NCBI GenBank assembly: GCA_018881555.1
Contig: JACAXG010000074.1
Location: 1,867,081 to 1,931,080 of the forward strand
Reading direction: 5' to 3'
DNA from: Amblyornis subalaris
Lineage: Eukaryota; Chordata; Aves; Passeriformes; Ptilonorhynchidae
DNA length: 64,000 bases
Shown: positions 10,978 to 23,589 of the stretch, piece after piece
Layout: each line of letters starts with the position of its first letter
Numbering within the stretch: position 1 is the stretch's first letter
Notes under the pieces: generated by a model
Told to the model about the DNA's origin: nothing
Seen by the model: only the letters and a program-made list of their open reading frames with translations
Database searches by the model: none
Translations under genes and position numbers: made by a program

Positions 10978-13900
10978 TGTCTGCGGTGCCGGTGCCCGCT
11001 TCGCTCCGTGCCCCGCCGGAGCAGAATAGCTCTGATGAAGCAAAGCTTCCTCCGGAGAGACGGGCTTTTGTACAGGCTTTTCCAAAACTGTAACATAAGT
11101 AAGGCAAAAAAAAAAAAAAACCAAAAAAGGGAAATAAACTAAAATGTGGAGGAACCGAGAAGGCAGAAGAAGAGAGCATAGAGTGAAGAACTAGAGACGG
11201 AGAAGTGGGATGAGGCTTGAAACTAGTCTGTTAAAAAAAAAAAAAAAAAAAAAGGGAAGAAGAAAAACCGAAGTGTGCAAGACCTTTGAGAAATGTCCTA
11301 AAATGCAGTCAGCTGGTGGAATCTTTGTCTCATAGTTACCACAGTCTCGACGCTCTGTGAAACAAAATCTCACAGGACCTGAAAGTAGTGGCAACTAATT
11401 AAATTCTCAAAATAGATGTCTGCTTCACTATCCACACACTTTTAAGAGCATAAAAAAGGTGAAATTGTGGAGATGTGCAAACTAGATTAAAGCACAGTCC
11501 TCTTAATTTTGAGATGTATAAATTGTGACTAACAAGCTGTAAAAGGAAATACTAGGCAAAGTCTATAAAAATATCGAATAAAATGAACAGTCACAGGCTT
11601 GGATGAAATTGCAAAGTCAGATTCTGGTCTTATTTGGTTTGGTTTTATAGTCCATGTTACCACCCTGTAGTTAGTGTTGATTAANATTTACGAATTGAGC
11701 ACATAATACCAACCTAAATATAACCAATATTTTATGTCATGTGTTGCAGATTATTCAGTATTCACCTGCTAATCTTTTTGTCAAATTTAACTATTACATA
11801 TTTTGGACATTTTACAGGAAAAACTGCTAGGAAACAACAGTAAGCAGTGTATACACATGAGTGGAAAGGTAAATTATGTTTAATTGTTATTAGGTGATAT
11901 ATATGATATAGCTGTGAAGTTATTTTAAATGCTACTCACACTTAGAAACTGTTGAAATCAAACATGATATTTCACCCTTCCTACAAGTTATTGATTGAAA
12001 AAATCCATTATCTCTCTCATAAAAATATTATCTCATCATCATATATCTGCGTGAGTTTCGCTGTTGGGCTTGAATTATTTCCTGTATATATAAAAGGTAC
12101 TTCTTAAGAAGAAAAGAAAAAACCTTTAAGNAACTTTTAGTCTGAAACTGGTTTGGGCTTTTTTTGTGAGCCTGAATTTCTTAATATTTTAATTATGCTG
12201 TATTATGTATTTAATTATTATTATGTATTATGCATTTAATTAAGCTGTATTTTAATTTGCATATAGTAGCACTAAGAGACATCTGACTAGTTTGATGCCC
12301 CATAAAACAAGTTTAAAGAAGTAGTAAGATATAATCCCCACCCTGAAGCACTTGTAGCATAAATGACACAAGGACATGTAGTGAATTATGGTCTTGGTTC
12401 AAACTGTCCTTTTTGATGTACTCTGAGTATACATTATAAATACTGTATGGATTCGTTGTTCTTCTGTCCTCATTATCTTCTGCCTAAAATTGCCAAAATG
12501 TGCGATATGGTGCTTTTATACGAAATTTTGACTTTATGACTTTGGAAAGAGATTTTAGGTAAAATTAATTTCTTAGACAAAGCTTCAGGAAAATAAGAGT
12601 CCTCTTGAAATGGTGCATGCTGTGAAATTTGGAGGAGTTGAAAATTATATAAAATGTGACTGCAAAAACGTGTGTGCATCTCACAGCATCTCATTTTCTT
12701 GGATATTGCAGATCTTTGCTTAAGTATTTATAGAGAGACTCAGTAAACTTACATGGCTTATCCAAGGTCAGTCAGGTAATCAGCAGCAAAACCTGAGAAG
12801 ACAACAAAAGAGTTATGACTACAGTACTCTGTCAGAGAAACTACATAAAGTACTTTCTTATAGCTAATGGTGCCTTTACTAAATTATATATCGAACAATA
12901 TTATGTATAATTTATATTAAAATGGGGTGAATGTTTTATATTAAAAAAAAAACCAAACCACTGCATGTGTTCTTGTGAACAGGGAGAATAAATAAGGCAA
13001 CAGGGAAAGCTGAGATTCCCAGGCTCTTCTGCCTTACCTGATCGTGCATTGATGGAAAAGCTCTGGTAAAGGGGAATTCACCTTTGAGAACAAGCATAAT
13101 AAAGCTCAGCTTGGTTTGCTGCCCCTGGAAAGTGTTTTCCCACAGTGACTGGTGGCAGCAATGGCAAAATATCTGTGATACACAGATTTTCTCTCTTTTT
13201 ATGCTTTAGTCTCCTTTGACTGTGGAAAGCACATGAAACCCCACCTGAATTAAAACCAGCTTTCCATGTGAAATTCCATGTGTCCTCTCATGTAGGTGAG
13301 TTCTCTTCTTTAGGAGGCTACACAGTTTACACTTCAGTATGGCAACACAGTTAAATCCACCTGGTTGATGTTCTGAATTTAAACATTTGGATTGGGGCAG
13401 GCAAACAGGAGAGAACTGCTGTCCTTAAGGTGGAGTGCCAAGAAGTCTTCACCACAGGATGAGGCACTTATGCTGTGCTTCCTGGGGCATTTGGGAAAAA
13501 ACAGGTCAACATTGTTGGAAGCCCAGAAGTTTGTACTTATTATACTACNAAATATCACAGGACTTCCTATTTTTAGCTCTTGATTAGGTAATTTGCTTCC
13601 TATTGTAAAAGTTCACATGATGATCTTGTGCCTTCTCTGAAAGAAACTATTATAAGCATGATCTCCCTTCTGTTTTTACTGTGCCTTTTTTCAGGAATTA
13701 GGTTTCTGTAAACACATGTAATATAACAATATGTATCTTGCAAATATACACATAGTGCATATTTATTTTTCTTGCTGTGAATATTTTAGTTACATAAATA
13801 CCATTTCTACAGGCAAAGCAAAATTACATCTACTTCCCAGCAGCACTGTAAAATTTTCATAAGATAAAATATCCACAAAACATGCAAACCTTCTAAATTG

Positions 13901-14277
13901 CACTTATCAAGAAAATTTGAATTTAGTTGCTGCTCATATATGTTCTACTTACAAGAATATAAAAGCTGATTTGGAAAAAATAGATCATATCCAAAGAAGG
14001 AAATTTAATACTCTGTAGGTCTCCTAATAGATCTCTACAAAGGAATTGAGTCTATTTATTTTAGAGAAACGCTTCCTTCAAAAGGATTTGGAACAGATCT
14101 TTGATGAACAAGATGTTCATGTTGATGAACAAGGCAAAGCAGCAAAAGAAACTGTATTAAAAATTCAAACTGACAAAGTCAGTTTTGATCAACTTCTGTT
14201 CTCCTAAAGGAAATGATACAGTCTGAGTGTTCAGGACCAGACTTGGTGTAGGATGGATGACAGCAGGGTTTTCCCCT

Positions 14278-14375
14278 GCTCTGTTGGGTTAGATCAAAAG
14301 TCTATCTAGCTCAGAATCATCATATCTCCACAATGGCTCATAATGGATGCCTGGGAAAAATGGTGCTGGAATCAA
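14278..14375. repeat. Possible ancient CR1/L3-like dispersed repeat fragment
   Basis: The stretch around 'gtctatctagctcagaatc' followed by 'ccacaatggctcataatgg' resembles, from memory, the 'GGTCCATCTAGCCCAG ... ACAGTGGCC' core of an old dispersed amniote repeat. It is heavily diverged. The family assignment is tentative. Confidence 0.4.
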
Positions 14376-17120
14376 GGGAGTTGTGGTTTCCATTGCATAT
14401 CCTTCTAGTTTTTAGAAATAAATGGGCAACAGCATCCTTATCAGGAAGTCTGTAATTCAGCCAATGCATTTAATAGCTCTTGATGGACCTATGAATTTGG
14501 CCAATCCCTTCTGTGAACCCAGTATCACACGAGCTGTTCAGGATTTATTTAGGCAGAGTCTTGTGACGTAACAGAAAATGTTTTGTTTTGCTTGGGTTTA
14601 GGCCACTGGTCAATAATCTTATCACACAATTTGTAATCCTTGTTCCATTTCACCTTCCTTGCATTATCAGAGTTTTAACTGTTTTATATTTGCCCTCAAC
14701 TGTCCTTGAGGTGTTCTCACATCCTAAGTCCTGCTCTGCAAGGAGCCACTTGTGACTGAGGGAATGATTCTATTGCTCGATTATCCTCACTGCCTTCCTC
14801 TCCTCCCCATCCAATTCTTGGGAGGCTGAAACGAAAACATTCAAATCAATATATGGAATATAGTNACACTATTATAGTTACAATTTCCATTTTGTTTTCA
14901 GTTCTTTTTCTGTGTATTTACAAACATTTTGTGGCTGTGACCTTTGCTGAGCTGTTACACGGCTGTTTTCTCAACTGTTTTACCTGATGACAAGGCTCTA
15001 AGAGATCTCAGTGCTTACAAATGTATTATTTTGAATAAAATCTATGCTGATTACTATGAAAACTACTGGTACTTACAGGAAAAATGTTACACTGCAGATG
15101 TAATAGGAGCAAAAACCACACATATTTTTCGGGTGTAACTTTTTATCAACCATTACTTTTAATAGCCGTAGGAAATTAATTAGAATCGAGAATTTTTCTG
15201 CTTCCTACTGAACATTACTTGCAAATATTAGCTAGTAAAATTACACACTAGTAAAACAACTCGTTTGGGGAACTTGTCATCGCTTACCTCAGTCTCTTTA
15301 CTCTGCTGATTTATAATAGGAAAGAAAACAGGAAGCTTAATTGGCAATGGGATTTCCCAGACCGAAAATTAGTAAATTGCTATCACTCAATTATTTTCAG
15401 TAGATGAGTTGTGATCATAATTTGCTTGAAAAAAGACAATTTTAAAANCCATTTGAAAACCTATCCAAGCAAACCAAAGAGTAAATGGAAAGTAAACCTT
15501 TTGGAAGTGTTCCGAATTACAGAATTATGATGCCACTGAGAAAAATCGTATGCAGGANGGGACTGCACGTGTAACCTTCATGCATGTTGACAACCAGAGA
15601 GCCATTTGAACACCAGAGCTGGCAGAAACGCATGTGTGAGCATGAATACTTGTGCTGCTGGAGAGGTGATCCAAAAACACCAAACAGGCCTTAACAGAGA
15701 GTCAAAAGTGATTTTTATTTACATCGAATATCCCCATTAAAGCAACTTTTCCAAAGGTCAAGTCAAGCAGTTCTCCCAGCACAAGTCTAATCAGATGGAA
15801 ATGCTTATAATCTGATCCCACATGTTCAGAACACAGAACAGATTTTTACATTTGTGCTTTTGCACATTCCTGTGTGAATAATCACAATGATTCACGGAGG
15901 CTCGTTGCAACATAAGGTGGTATTCAAAGGGAATGGAAGCATTGCCCAATATGGTAACAGTGAACTGATCCCTTGCTGGGAGTGCATAATGCTCCAGATA
16001 AGGCAGGTATTCTCCTAAGAAGGGCCCAAAGCAAAGGAATGAACGTCCCATATTGATTCTTACCCCATTAGCAAGAGAGACCTACTGTGTAAATATAGGA
16101 TCCATAGAGAGAGCACACAAATGGATTAAACTGGGAGCTGTTCTGCAGGGAAATACAGGGGGGGAACGTTTGGTTTTTCACATCTTGTAATTTTAANATG
16201 TACTTCTGGTCTTTTCAATGGAGATGCTTTTAAACTGCACCAAAAATGAAATTTTATCAGGCGAGGAATCACACAGACAGAGCTACTGGTTTGGGGCTTT
16301 GCAGGTGCATTATTTTTAGATCAATATGTTTCAAAATATATTGTCCTTAAAGGTCCGGTTGGTTGGTTTGTTAGGATGGCACAACAAATTGAAAAGGCAG
16401 GTAGTGCTCCAAATAGGGATTTTAATGCCCCTATTCTTACAGTAAGGACTGACATAATTAGTGTAANCTGTTTGTCTATAAGATTTTGCCCAATTTACAC
16501 ATTCATTGGCATAATTTACTGGAGTGTTTGCTTTTAGTACTGTTTTTTAAAGCAGTGGAGTGAGAGAAACAGTTGGATATAATATTTCTGTTAGTTTTGA
16601 TATATTTCTGATACTGGACATGTGAAGACCCCATCATTGAAAACTGGCTGNGGCCTTCNTCAAAGACATCCACGAAATCCTTACAGTGCCAGACACTGCT
16701 CTGTAGAGTTGCAGATCAGCTTTTATACTTTTTGGTGATTCATTGAAGTATTATTTCAGGAAAATTTGCTATGGTCTTTCGGCAGGAGAAGCAAGAAACC
16801 CCAGCTTTACAGAAATCAGTTTCTTTCTCTCTGTATTACCAAACAGAGAGACTAAACCCAGTATGAAGGCACCCAGCACTCAGAAAGAAATTGTTTCCAT
16901 TTTGTATGCATGCAGCATTGTAACAAGAAATAGATTGAGTTATATATTTATCGAGGAACACAGTATTTTTAAAGTGTTTCACTGTCGACTAACTTAACTA
17001 GCATCNTACAATGTTTCTAAATAAATCATACATCTTAATAAGAAACTTGGACTGCAGATAGCTGTGATAATTGGAAAAGATGCTGCACGAGCTGTTCATT
17101 GCCTTCCCCCAGCTCCGGTG

Positions 17121-17166
17121 GAGAGAACGTTCCCTATTCTGTGAGAGAGAACATTCCCTATTCTGC
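17121..17166. repeat. Short tandem duplication (about 22-24 bases, two copies)
   Basis: Two adjacent copies of a unit reading gagagaac(g/a)ttccctattctg, differing by one substitution and an extra GA. It lies in intergenic DNA with no associated gene. Confidence 0.85.
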
Positions 17167-20118
17167 TAGAAAGAAAGCAGCCAAATTATTTAACCCATCA
17201 GAGGGGGTATTTTTAGTTACATCTCATTTTTTCTAGAGACAATTGGAGAGTCTTTATTCATGCCTCTGCAACAGAACTGTGGATGCTATAAATCCAGCTG
17301 ACTGGAAAGGCTGGTTCCATTTTCAAGCAGCACCCTGCTGCATCCAGGGAACACCTGTCTGTGTGAATTCCAAATTCTCCAAGTCCTCCTCTCCTCCCTG
17401 AATTATCTTGAAGTAAATACAATCAGAATAATACGGCACAATGACCATAGATGTGACATAATAACCTTACAACATCTATGGTCTTCTAAAAGCCAGTCTG
17501 AGGAGTCAGCAGTTTGGATCAACTGAAGAGAATACGTTTTTATCAAAAATCACAAACCGAGCAGAAACCCAAACACATGCAACATGAGTGTTTCTAAACA
17601 ATCCTCTTATGAAAAGCCCTTTAGAATGAGAGGTTAAACGTTAGCAGCCAAACCCTCTCAAAAGCTGGTAAACATTTATTAAAGCCAGAAAAGTGTCTCG
17701 GAACAGAAACCCCTTTGTTTACCTGCCTGTAACACATTTGGTTACTTGCAGCTTCAAATAGTTGGATAGCTAAAAAACCCAGGATGCCATTGCATTCTCT
17801 ACGACCCTTCATGGTACTTCTTTTGTGAAATGACCCACTTGGTTCACCTTGATCCCCTGTTCCAATCCAGCTTTTCTTGCTTTTATACTTGCCATTGTTT
17901 TAAGGCTTGGGTTTACCCCCGTGAGTTCTGTGCTCTGCTGGAAACCTCACATACCTGTTAAACAGCTGCTAAACTGCAAACTGCTCACATACTGGTTTTA
18001 TTTAGCACATGGATAACAGATTTGAGCCAAAAATAAAAGATGACTAAATTAAAAACGGTGATTTTATATAAGTTTGCGAGTTATCACGGCTTTTAGTCAA
18101 ATTCATGTTCAGGACACAGTGAACACGGAAGTTGATGCCTAAAGTACAACCACTAAGGCAGGTCAGGTACTTACAGCTGGGATTGATTTGGGTTCTCAGT
18201 TCTGTTAAAGTGCGTAAGTCACACGAAAAAGGCAGCAGTACACATTTGTTCCAGTCAAGGAAGTAAATAGGTACAACTGAGAACACATAATAATGTTCCT
18301 ATTACACGAGAAAGCACAGATTTTCTGATCCTGGCCAAACTATTCCTTGGCTCCCAGGTGTGACCATGAGGAGCCTGTGCAGAGTAGATCCAACTCAAGG
18401 GCAGAGGTTGTATCCTGCTTTGCTGTTGTAGGAATCCTGCTGCCATCCTTCTGCTAATTCACTTACAGAGGCTCTATAAAGGAGCAAGATGTATTCNTTA
18501 TGAGAAAGCACAGAATAGCACCATAGAGATAACCAATCTTAAATGGGAAAGCAAGCTGTAAATACAAATTCAGAGTTTCCCTAGACTGCAGGACTTTTAC
18601 AGATTTTAGCTCAGCCCAGAATATCAAGTTNTTATTTGAGGCACCATATTTTCAGTCAAATTCTTCTTCTAGATTTATCTTTTGATACATAAGTTGCTGT
18701 TATTCCTATCAAATAGAATGGGCAATAATGACGTTATCATCGTAGTAGTCCAAGGATATAAACAAGACCCAGTTTAGAAGTTTCCCTCTCTCCTTACACA
18801 CCTTGCTCCAGTGTACAAAGAAGTAAAGTTGGTTTTTTTCCCATCGCTTATGTAGAAAAAAAATATGGTTATACTAATTATATTTTGAAAGTTAATGGTT
18901 TTAGTTGATCTGAGTCGAACTCTTGGAGAGCAGCCACATCAAATGAGTTCCTGGTAATTTGCCATGACTTCACCATGTGCAGCTCCATGAAATTACATGC
19001 CTCCCATATGGCTGTTGCTATAGCTATGCCAAAATCAACCAATTACACTGTAATCTTGCTTGTGGCCCTTCTTGGAAGAAATCTACACACATCTTATAGC
19101 TGGGTAGATAAAACAGGGGTTTTTTGTTCAGCTCTCTGTAGTATTCATTCAGCTCTTGGAAAACTTATTTATACTAAAGTACTCAGAACATGATGGATAA
19201 GTGATCAAGCAATATACTTTATAATAAATACTTACAATAACAGAATATTCTCTAATGGATAACCTAGACCTGATTTTCCTTGGCTGTTTCTCTAGCTTTT
19301 TTTGTCACATTTACCTGGGTTTAAGGGCTGTTCAATGTGATGTGCTGGATAAAAACGTGCCTTTTAAATTCAGTTTATACCAATCTGAATGGCAACATGC
19401 TGATCCAGGCAAGATCAGAATCTCAGCCCNCCCTGGGCATTTCCAAAATCCTTTCACCCCTGGAACTTTTACTTCCTTCTGAGTTTCTTTTCTCTTGTTC
19501 CTTGCACTTTACTGNGCTTCCCAGGCCTGGATCTATATATGGATTCACAGCATTGCTCTTTCTGCATGTTCAAGGGCAGGCCATTAACTGCATGAAAACG
19601 ATCCAGAATGAGCAGGATGCTGAAAAGCTTCCCACATAGCTTAGCAAGGGATTTGTAATGCTTTTGTCTCGGTACACTCTTCTTCAGGCTGAAGTACTTG
19701 TGTGAAATTTTAATACTTAGTATTGCTGGAGCTGGTAGATCATACCTGCACCTTGGAAAACTCCGGAGTCCCACGACTTATTTGTATAAAAATTACAGAA
19801 AGCTGTCTGCAAATTCCCTCCATCTGAATCAAACTGTTGGACTGCATCTGTGGTTACCTGTTGACTAATAGAAATACTTTCCTCCTGACTTTAATCCTCT
19901 GATTCCCTATTCGTTTGTATTCCTCTGCATTCCCTTGCTTTGTGTTTACATTGTAAACTGCCTGGAGGCAGATGGCAACAGAAGGAGGATGCTCTGCAAT
20001 GGTAATTACTTCTCTTATCATGGATATTTAGGAAAAGATCACCTGCAGTCCCACNGTGCTTACAAAAGCTGGACTTGATGCATTATAGAAGGATGCCCTT
20101 GCTAGATTATGAGTGCTG

Positions 20119-20260
20119 TATAGGATTTTGTGGAATAACTAAGATTGGAAAAGATCTCTAAGACCATGGAATTAGCCCAGCACAACCGTGCTCACCACTA
20201 AAACAAGTCCCCAAGTGCCACATCAACATGCCTTTTGAACACTTCCAGAGACGGTACCAG
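20119..20260 (-). mobile_element. CR1 LINE 3'-end fragment
   Basis: Antisense CR1 3' end: 'ttggaaaagatctctaagac' followed by the characteristic run through 'ccaccactaaaacaag', 'ccaagtgccacatcaacatg' and 'cttccagagacggtacc'. It is a short, diverged, inactive remnant in the intergenic region. Confidence 0.8.
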
Positions 20261-22944
20261 ATAAAGGCAATTCAGGGTTTTATTCATTCCCATTCCATTG
20301 GTAAGATTGAGAACATACCAAGACCTTGCCTCTGCACATTAGAAATTTGATTTCTGGTACACCCTGAAACAATTAAAAGCTTTTCATAAGTTGGGAACTG
20401 ACTTCTGGCCAAATAAGGATGAAAAGATTTGGAAAATTACACCATGAAAACAGACCGTGGGCTTTTTCTACTGTTCCTGTACCNAAGAAATAAGTAAGGG
20501 TTGGAAAACATTTCCATGAAAGAAAGTCTTGAAACATACCAGTCAGCACAGCAATCCTGCTGTATCTAGCTGAATTTCAGCTTTATAAGCTCAACTTTGT
20601 AATTTAAGCACAAGAGTTCTACGCTAAAAATATCCACCAAGATAATATAGATGCCAATGCACAAAACTACAAAGGGTCTATACAGGAACCAGTATTGAAA
20701 TTTAGATTGATCTATTTGAATTTGGATGAGTAATATAACAAACTTGTGTTTATGGTCCAACAATGTGAGACAATATTGCTTGAAGAGAAATCTTGCCCCT
20801 TTATTTTATTGGACTGGGGTCTGAGTCCACAGCCACCTGAAGAACTGCATCTGGCAAGACTCATAAAGTGAAACATGAGATCTCATGGCCAGGGAGTTCA
20901 GTCTTTCAACTCCTTCCCTTGCAAAACTGTGATTGACTTGGCACCTTGATACTGAGAGAAATCCTATGCTTTCTGGTCCTCAAATGTAAATTCCACTATA
21001 ATTCAGTAAACCAAAATGCACCAGCACTGCTCTTTTTCAATGTCATTCTTCATGCAGACTCAGGAAGAACACACACTGATAGCAAGAGATCGCAGTGGAG
21101 TTGCTTAACAGTTGTTTCACTTTCCACATGAACTGCAGTATTTTTTTTGTTCTGCTCAGTGCCCTACCATTTCCCAGAAAACACTTGTACTCACAGGGAG
21201 GAAAAGATAAATCCAGCTATGGGATATTTTCTGTAGAGTGCATTACAGTAAGTGCCTTTGGGTGTGATTTAAAGTTGTATAGTGAAACGATGTTTCTGCT
21301 AGCACGAAGTCTCCAGCACACTTTTACAGCCGTTCTACTCTCTGTCCTTTGGCTTTGCTATTAAGGCTTAGCTAGACTAAGCAGGAGCATTATTTGGAAA
21401 TATGAGGTAATAAAGACCAGTCAGCTATGGAACACTAATGATTGCTCTGTTTAAATCTCACTGCAGCTGGGCAAGTTAGCTCGGTGGTGCTGATCCCCCC
21501 TGTGCTAGCTCTATGAGCTGGATGGCCAGGATAGGACCTGCCAGCTCCATCCTTTCCACATGCCTCAGGTTTTTGGACCTTGTCTTATGCTCCTCCAGGA
21601 GGATACTTGAACTCCTGCAGCTGNAGCCCTAAGCTGCTCTCTCATTCCGGGATTCCATCTGCCAAATGCAGCAGTTGAACCTGCTGCATGTATAACCCTG
21701 ACTACCAGGTAATAAAACCAAGAGGAAAGTGAAAAGTCCACATGCTAGTTTATATACAACTGTACTTATTTTAGACAAATATTTACCTCTACACACACAA
21801 AGGCATATACATAAGAAAGGGCTATTTGCACTTTCTCTGGAAAGCTTTCAGAGATATTCATCTTTAATATTCTAGCACAGCATAGCTCACAAGCTACACA
21901 ATGTCCTGCAGAAATCCCTTTCATTATCTGTAAAGTGTCTCATAATGTTCTACTCATAATTCGCTTTGACATTAAAATAAAAATGTCAATATTCGCAATA
22001 TCTCCTTTCCTTGCTTATGTTTCCCGGGAAGATCTGGCAGCCCACAGAAGCCAGATGGTGACTTGAACTTCCCTACCGAACTGCCTGGCTNCTGCTACAA
22101 AAAGGGATGGTTTTGNTCCCTCCTGTCTCATCCTGAAGGGCATGTACCTAGTCCTTCTTTTGCACTGGCACTGACTCTGACTCTAACTCTATCCCTCCAG
22201 TGAAGCCTATTAGCTAGAGATAGCTTAAACCCAGTGAGGAGCACCAACACTTGAAGAAGGAAGCAAGAGCACTGTGAGGATACTTGGAGGGCTCCCTAAG
22301 GGACACGGGGTCACCTGTAGTTACACAGCTCCGAGGTGAAGCCAGGATGTCAGACCAGGGCTAGGACCAGTGCTGGAGGCCCAGAGGGACAAGGCAAGTC
22401 TGATATCAAGCCAGCAAGTAAGGCTGGGAGAGCACAGACCTACAGCATAGCTAGTTCAGGGGCCAAAGCTGAGCCTAAATGGGTGTCCTGTTCTCTGGGA
22501 CAGGGACTGTGGGGTGGAGGCCTCTGGTGAGGCTGATTAGAGCCATTGAGGTTCGTTAGTGACCGCCGAGCCCTGACAATAACAATTACTCCTCTTGATG
22601 GACTACCAAATTTGTTCACAGCTTGACATCCGATTATGCCACGAAGCTCACATCTTCACGTTGCCAAGGCAGGGGCAGCAAGCAAAGGATTGATACTACC
22701 TGAAAGCCCCAATATGAGAACTGTTAAAACATTAAAATGCCTTGAAACAAAGAAAAAATAGTGTGTGGCTGCAGTACACCACAGAGCAAGGACTGGGCCA
22801 GACCTGGTGGGCACAGCACTGCCCTTCAAAGCTTGAAGGGTTGTGGGAGGTGGAAAGAGAGAGAAAGAGAAGAGTACAGACTATATTTTGTCCACCTGAN
22901 CACCAGACACCAAAAGTGCGTTGTCCCTTGCCCTCTTTGGGACA

Positions 22945-23367
22945 AAGATGATGAGGAGTCTGGACCATCTCTTTTACAAGGGAGACTGTAGGAGCTGGGC
23001 CTGTTTAGCCTGGAGAAGACTGAGAGGGGATCTCATTATTGCATATAAATATCTCAAAGGCGGGTGACAAGAGGATGGTGCCAGACTCTTCAGTGGTGCC
23101 TAGTGACAGGACGAGACGCAATGGCCATAAACTAAAAGACAAGAAGTTTCGCCTCACCATGAGGAAGAACTTCTTTACATCGAGGGTGGCAGAGCACTGN
23201 AACAGCCGCTCAGGACGGGCATGGATTCTCCCTCTCTGGAGACATTCCAAGGCCACCTGGATGTGTTCCTGTGTCACTGCTCCAGGTGTCCCTGCCTTGG
23301 CAGGGGGGTTGCACGGGATGATCTCCACAGGTCCCTTCCAACCCTAACAACTCTGTGATTCTGTGAC
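22945..23367 (+). mobile_element. CR1 LINE, 5'-truncated, first of two adjacent copies
   Basis: Sense-strand CR1 with 'gagctgggcctgtttagcct', the decayed ORF2 C-terminus (FRLTMRKNFFTSRVAEH...), then 'ggtcccttccaaccctaac' and the ATTCTGTGA 3' tail at about 23,357-23,367. It is followed immediately by another CR1 of a different type. It lies about 470 bases upstream of the ACTR3 start codon. Confidence 0.9.
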
Positions 23368-23585
23368 TGGAACGAACTGCCCGGCGAGGTGGTGGAGTCA
23401 CCATCCCTGGAGGNGTTCAAGGAAAGCTTGGACGTGGCACTCAGTGCCATGGTCTGGTTGACACGGTGGTGTTCGGTCACAAGCGGGACTCGGTGAGCTC
23501 GGAGGTCTTTTCCAACCCGANCGATCCCGTGATATCCCACGATATCCCGTGATATCCTGTGCTACCCCGTGCTGTTCTGTGATTC
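23368..23585 (+). mobile_element. CR1 LINE 3' end, second copy, with degenerate tail repeat
   Basis: Begins inside ORF2 ([15 protein letters not shown], then [17 protein letters not shown]) and runs through 'gaggtcttttccaacccg' into the tail. The tail is expanded into about five imperfect copies of a GATATCCCGT-like unit (about 23,522-23,585) instead of a simple ATTCTGTG repeat. The subfamily looks the same as the copy at 9615-10150, in the opposite orientation. It ends about 250 bases before the ACTR3 ATG. Confidence 0.88.
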
Positions 23586-23589
23586 AGCA

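Larger units (their letters stand above)
10978..22944. other. Intergenic region between SLC35F5 and ACTR3
   Basis: About 12 kb of mainly AT-rich DNA. Poly-A runs lie at 11106-11120 and 11233-11253, and an AT-dense block at about 11,650-12,300. It also holds a possible ancient repeat near 14,278, a short tandem duplication at 17121-17166 and a CR1 3' end at 20119-20260. Open frames here are short and resemble no family I know. No RNA gene was seen. Confidence 0.7.

Noticed and set aside
9671..11093. Long plus-strand frames (388-452 codons) across the SLC35F5 island
   Set aside because: They are open because the DNA is GC-rich and stop-poor. They run antisense through a CR1 and through the minisatellite, giving PIPIPV- or SPSSSP-type artefacts.
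15791..16051. 86-codon minus-strand frame with a downstream AATAAA near 15,720
   Set aside because: The peptide matches nothing I know, and a lone AATAAA is expected in AT-rich DNA. Not enough to call a gene.
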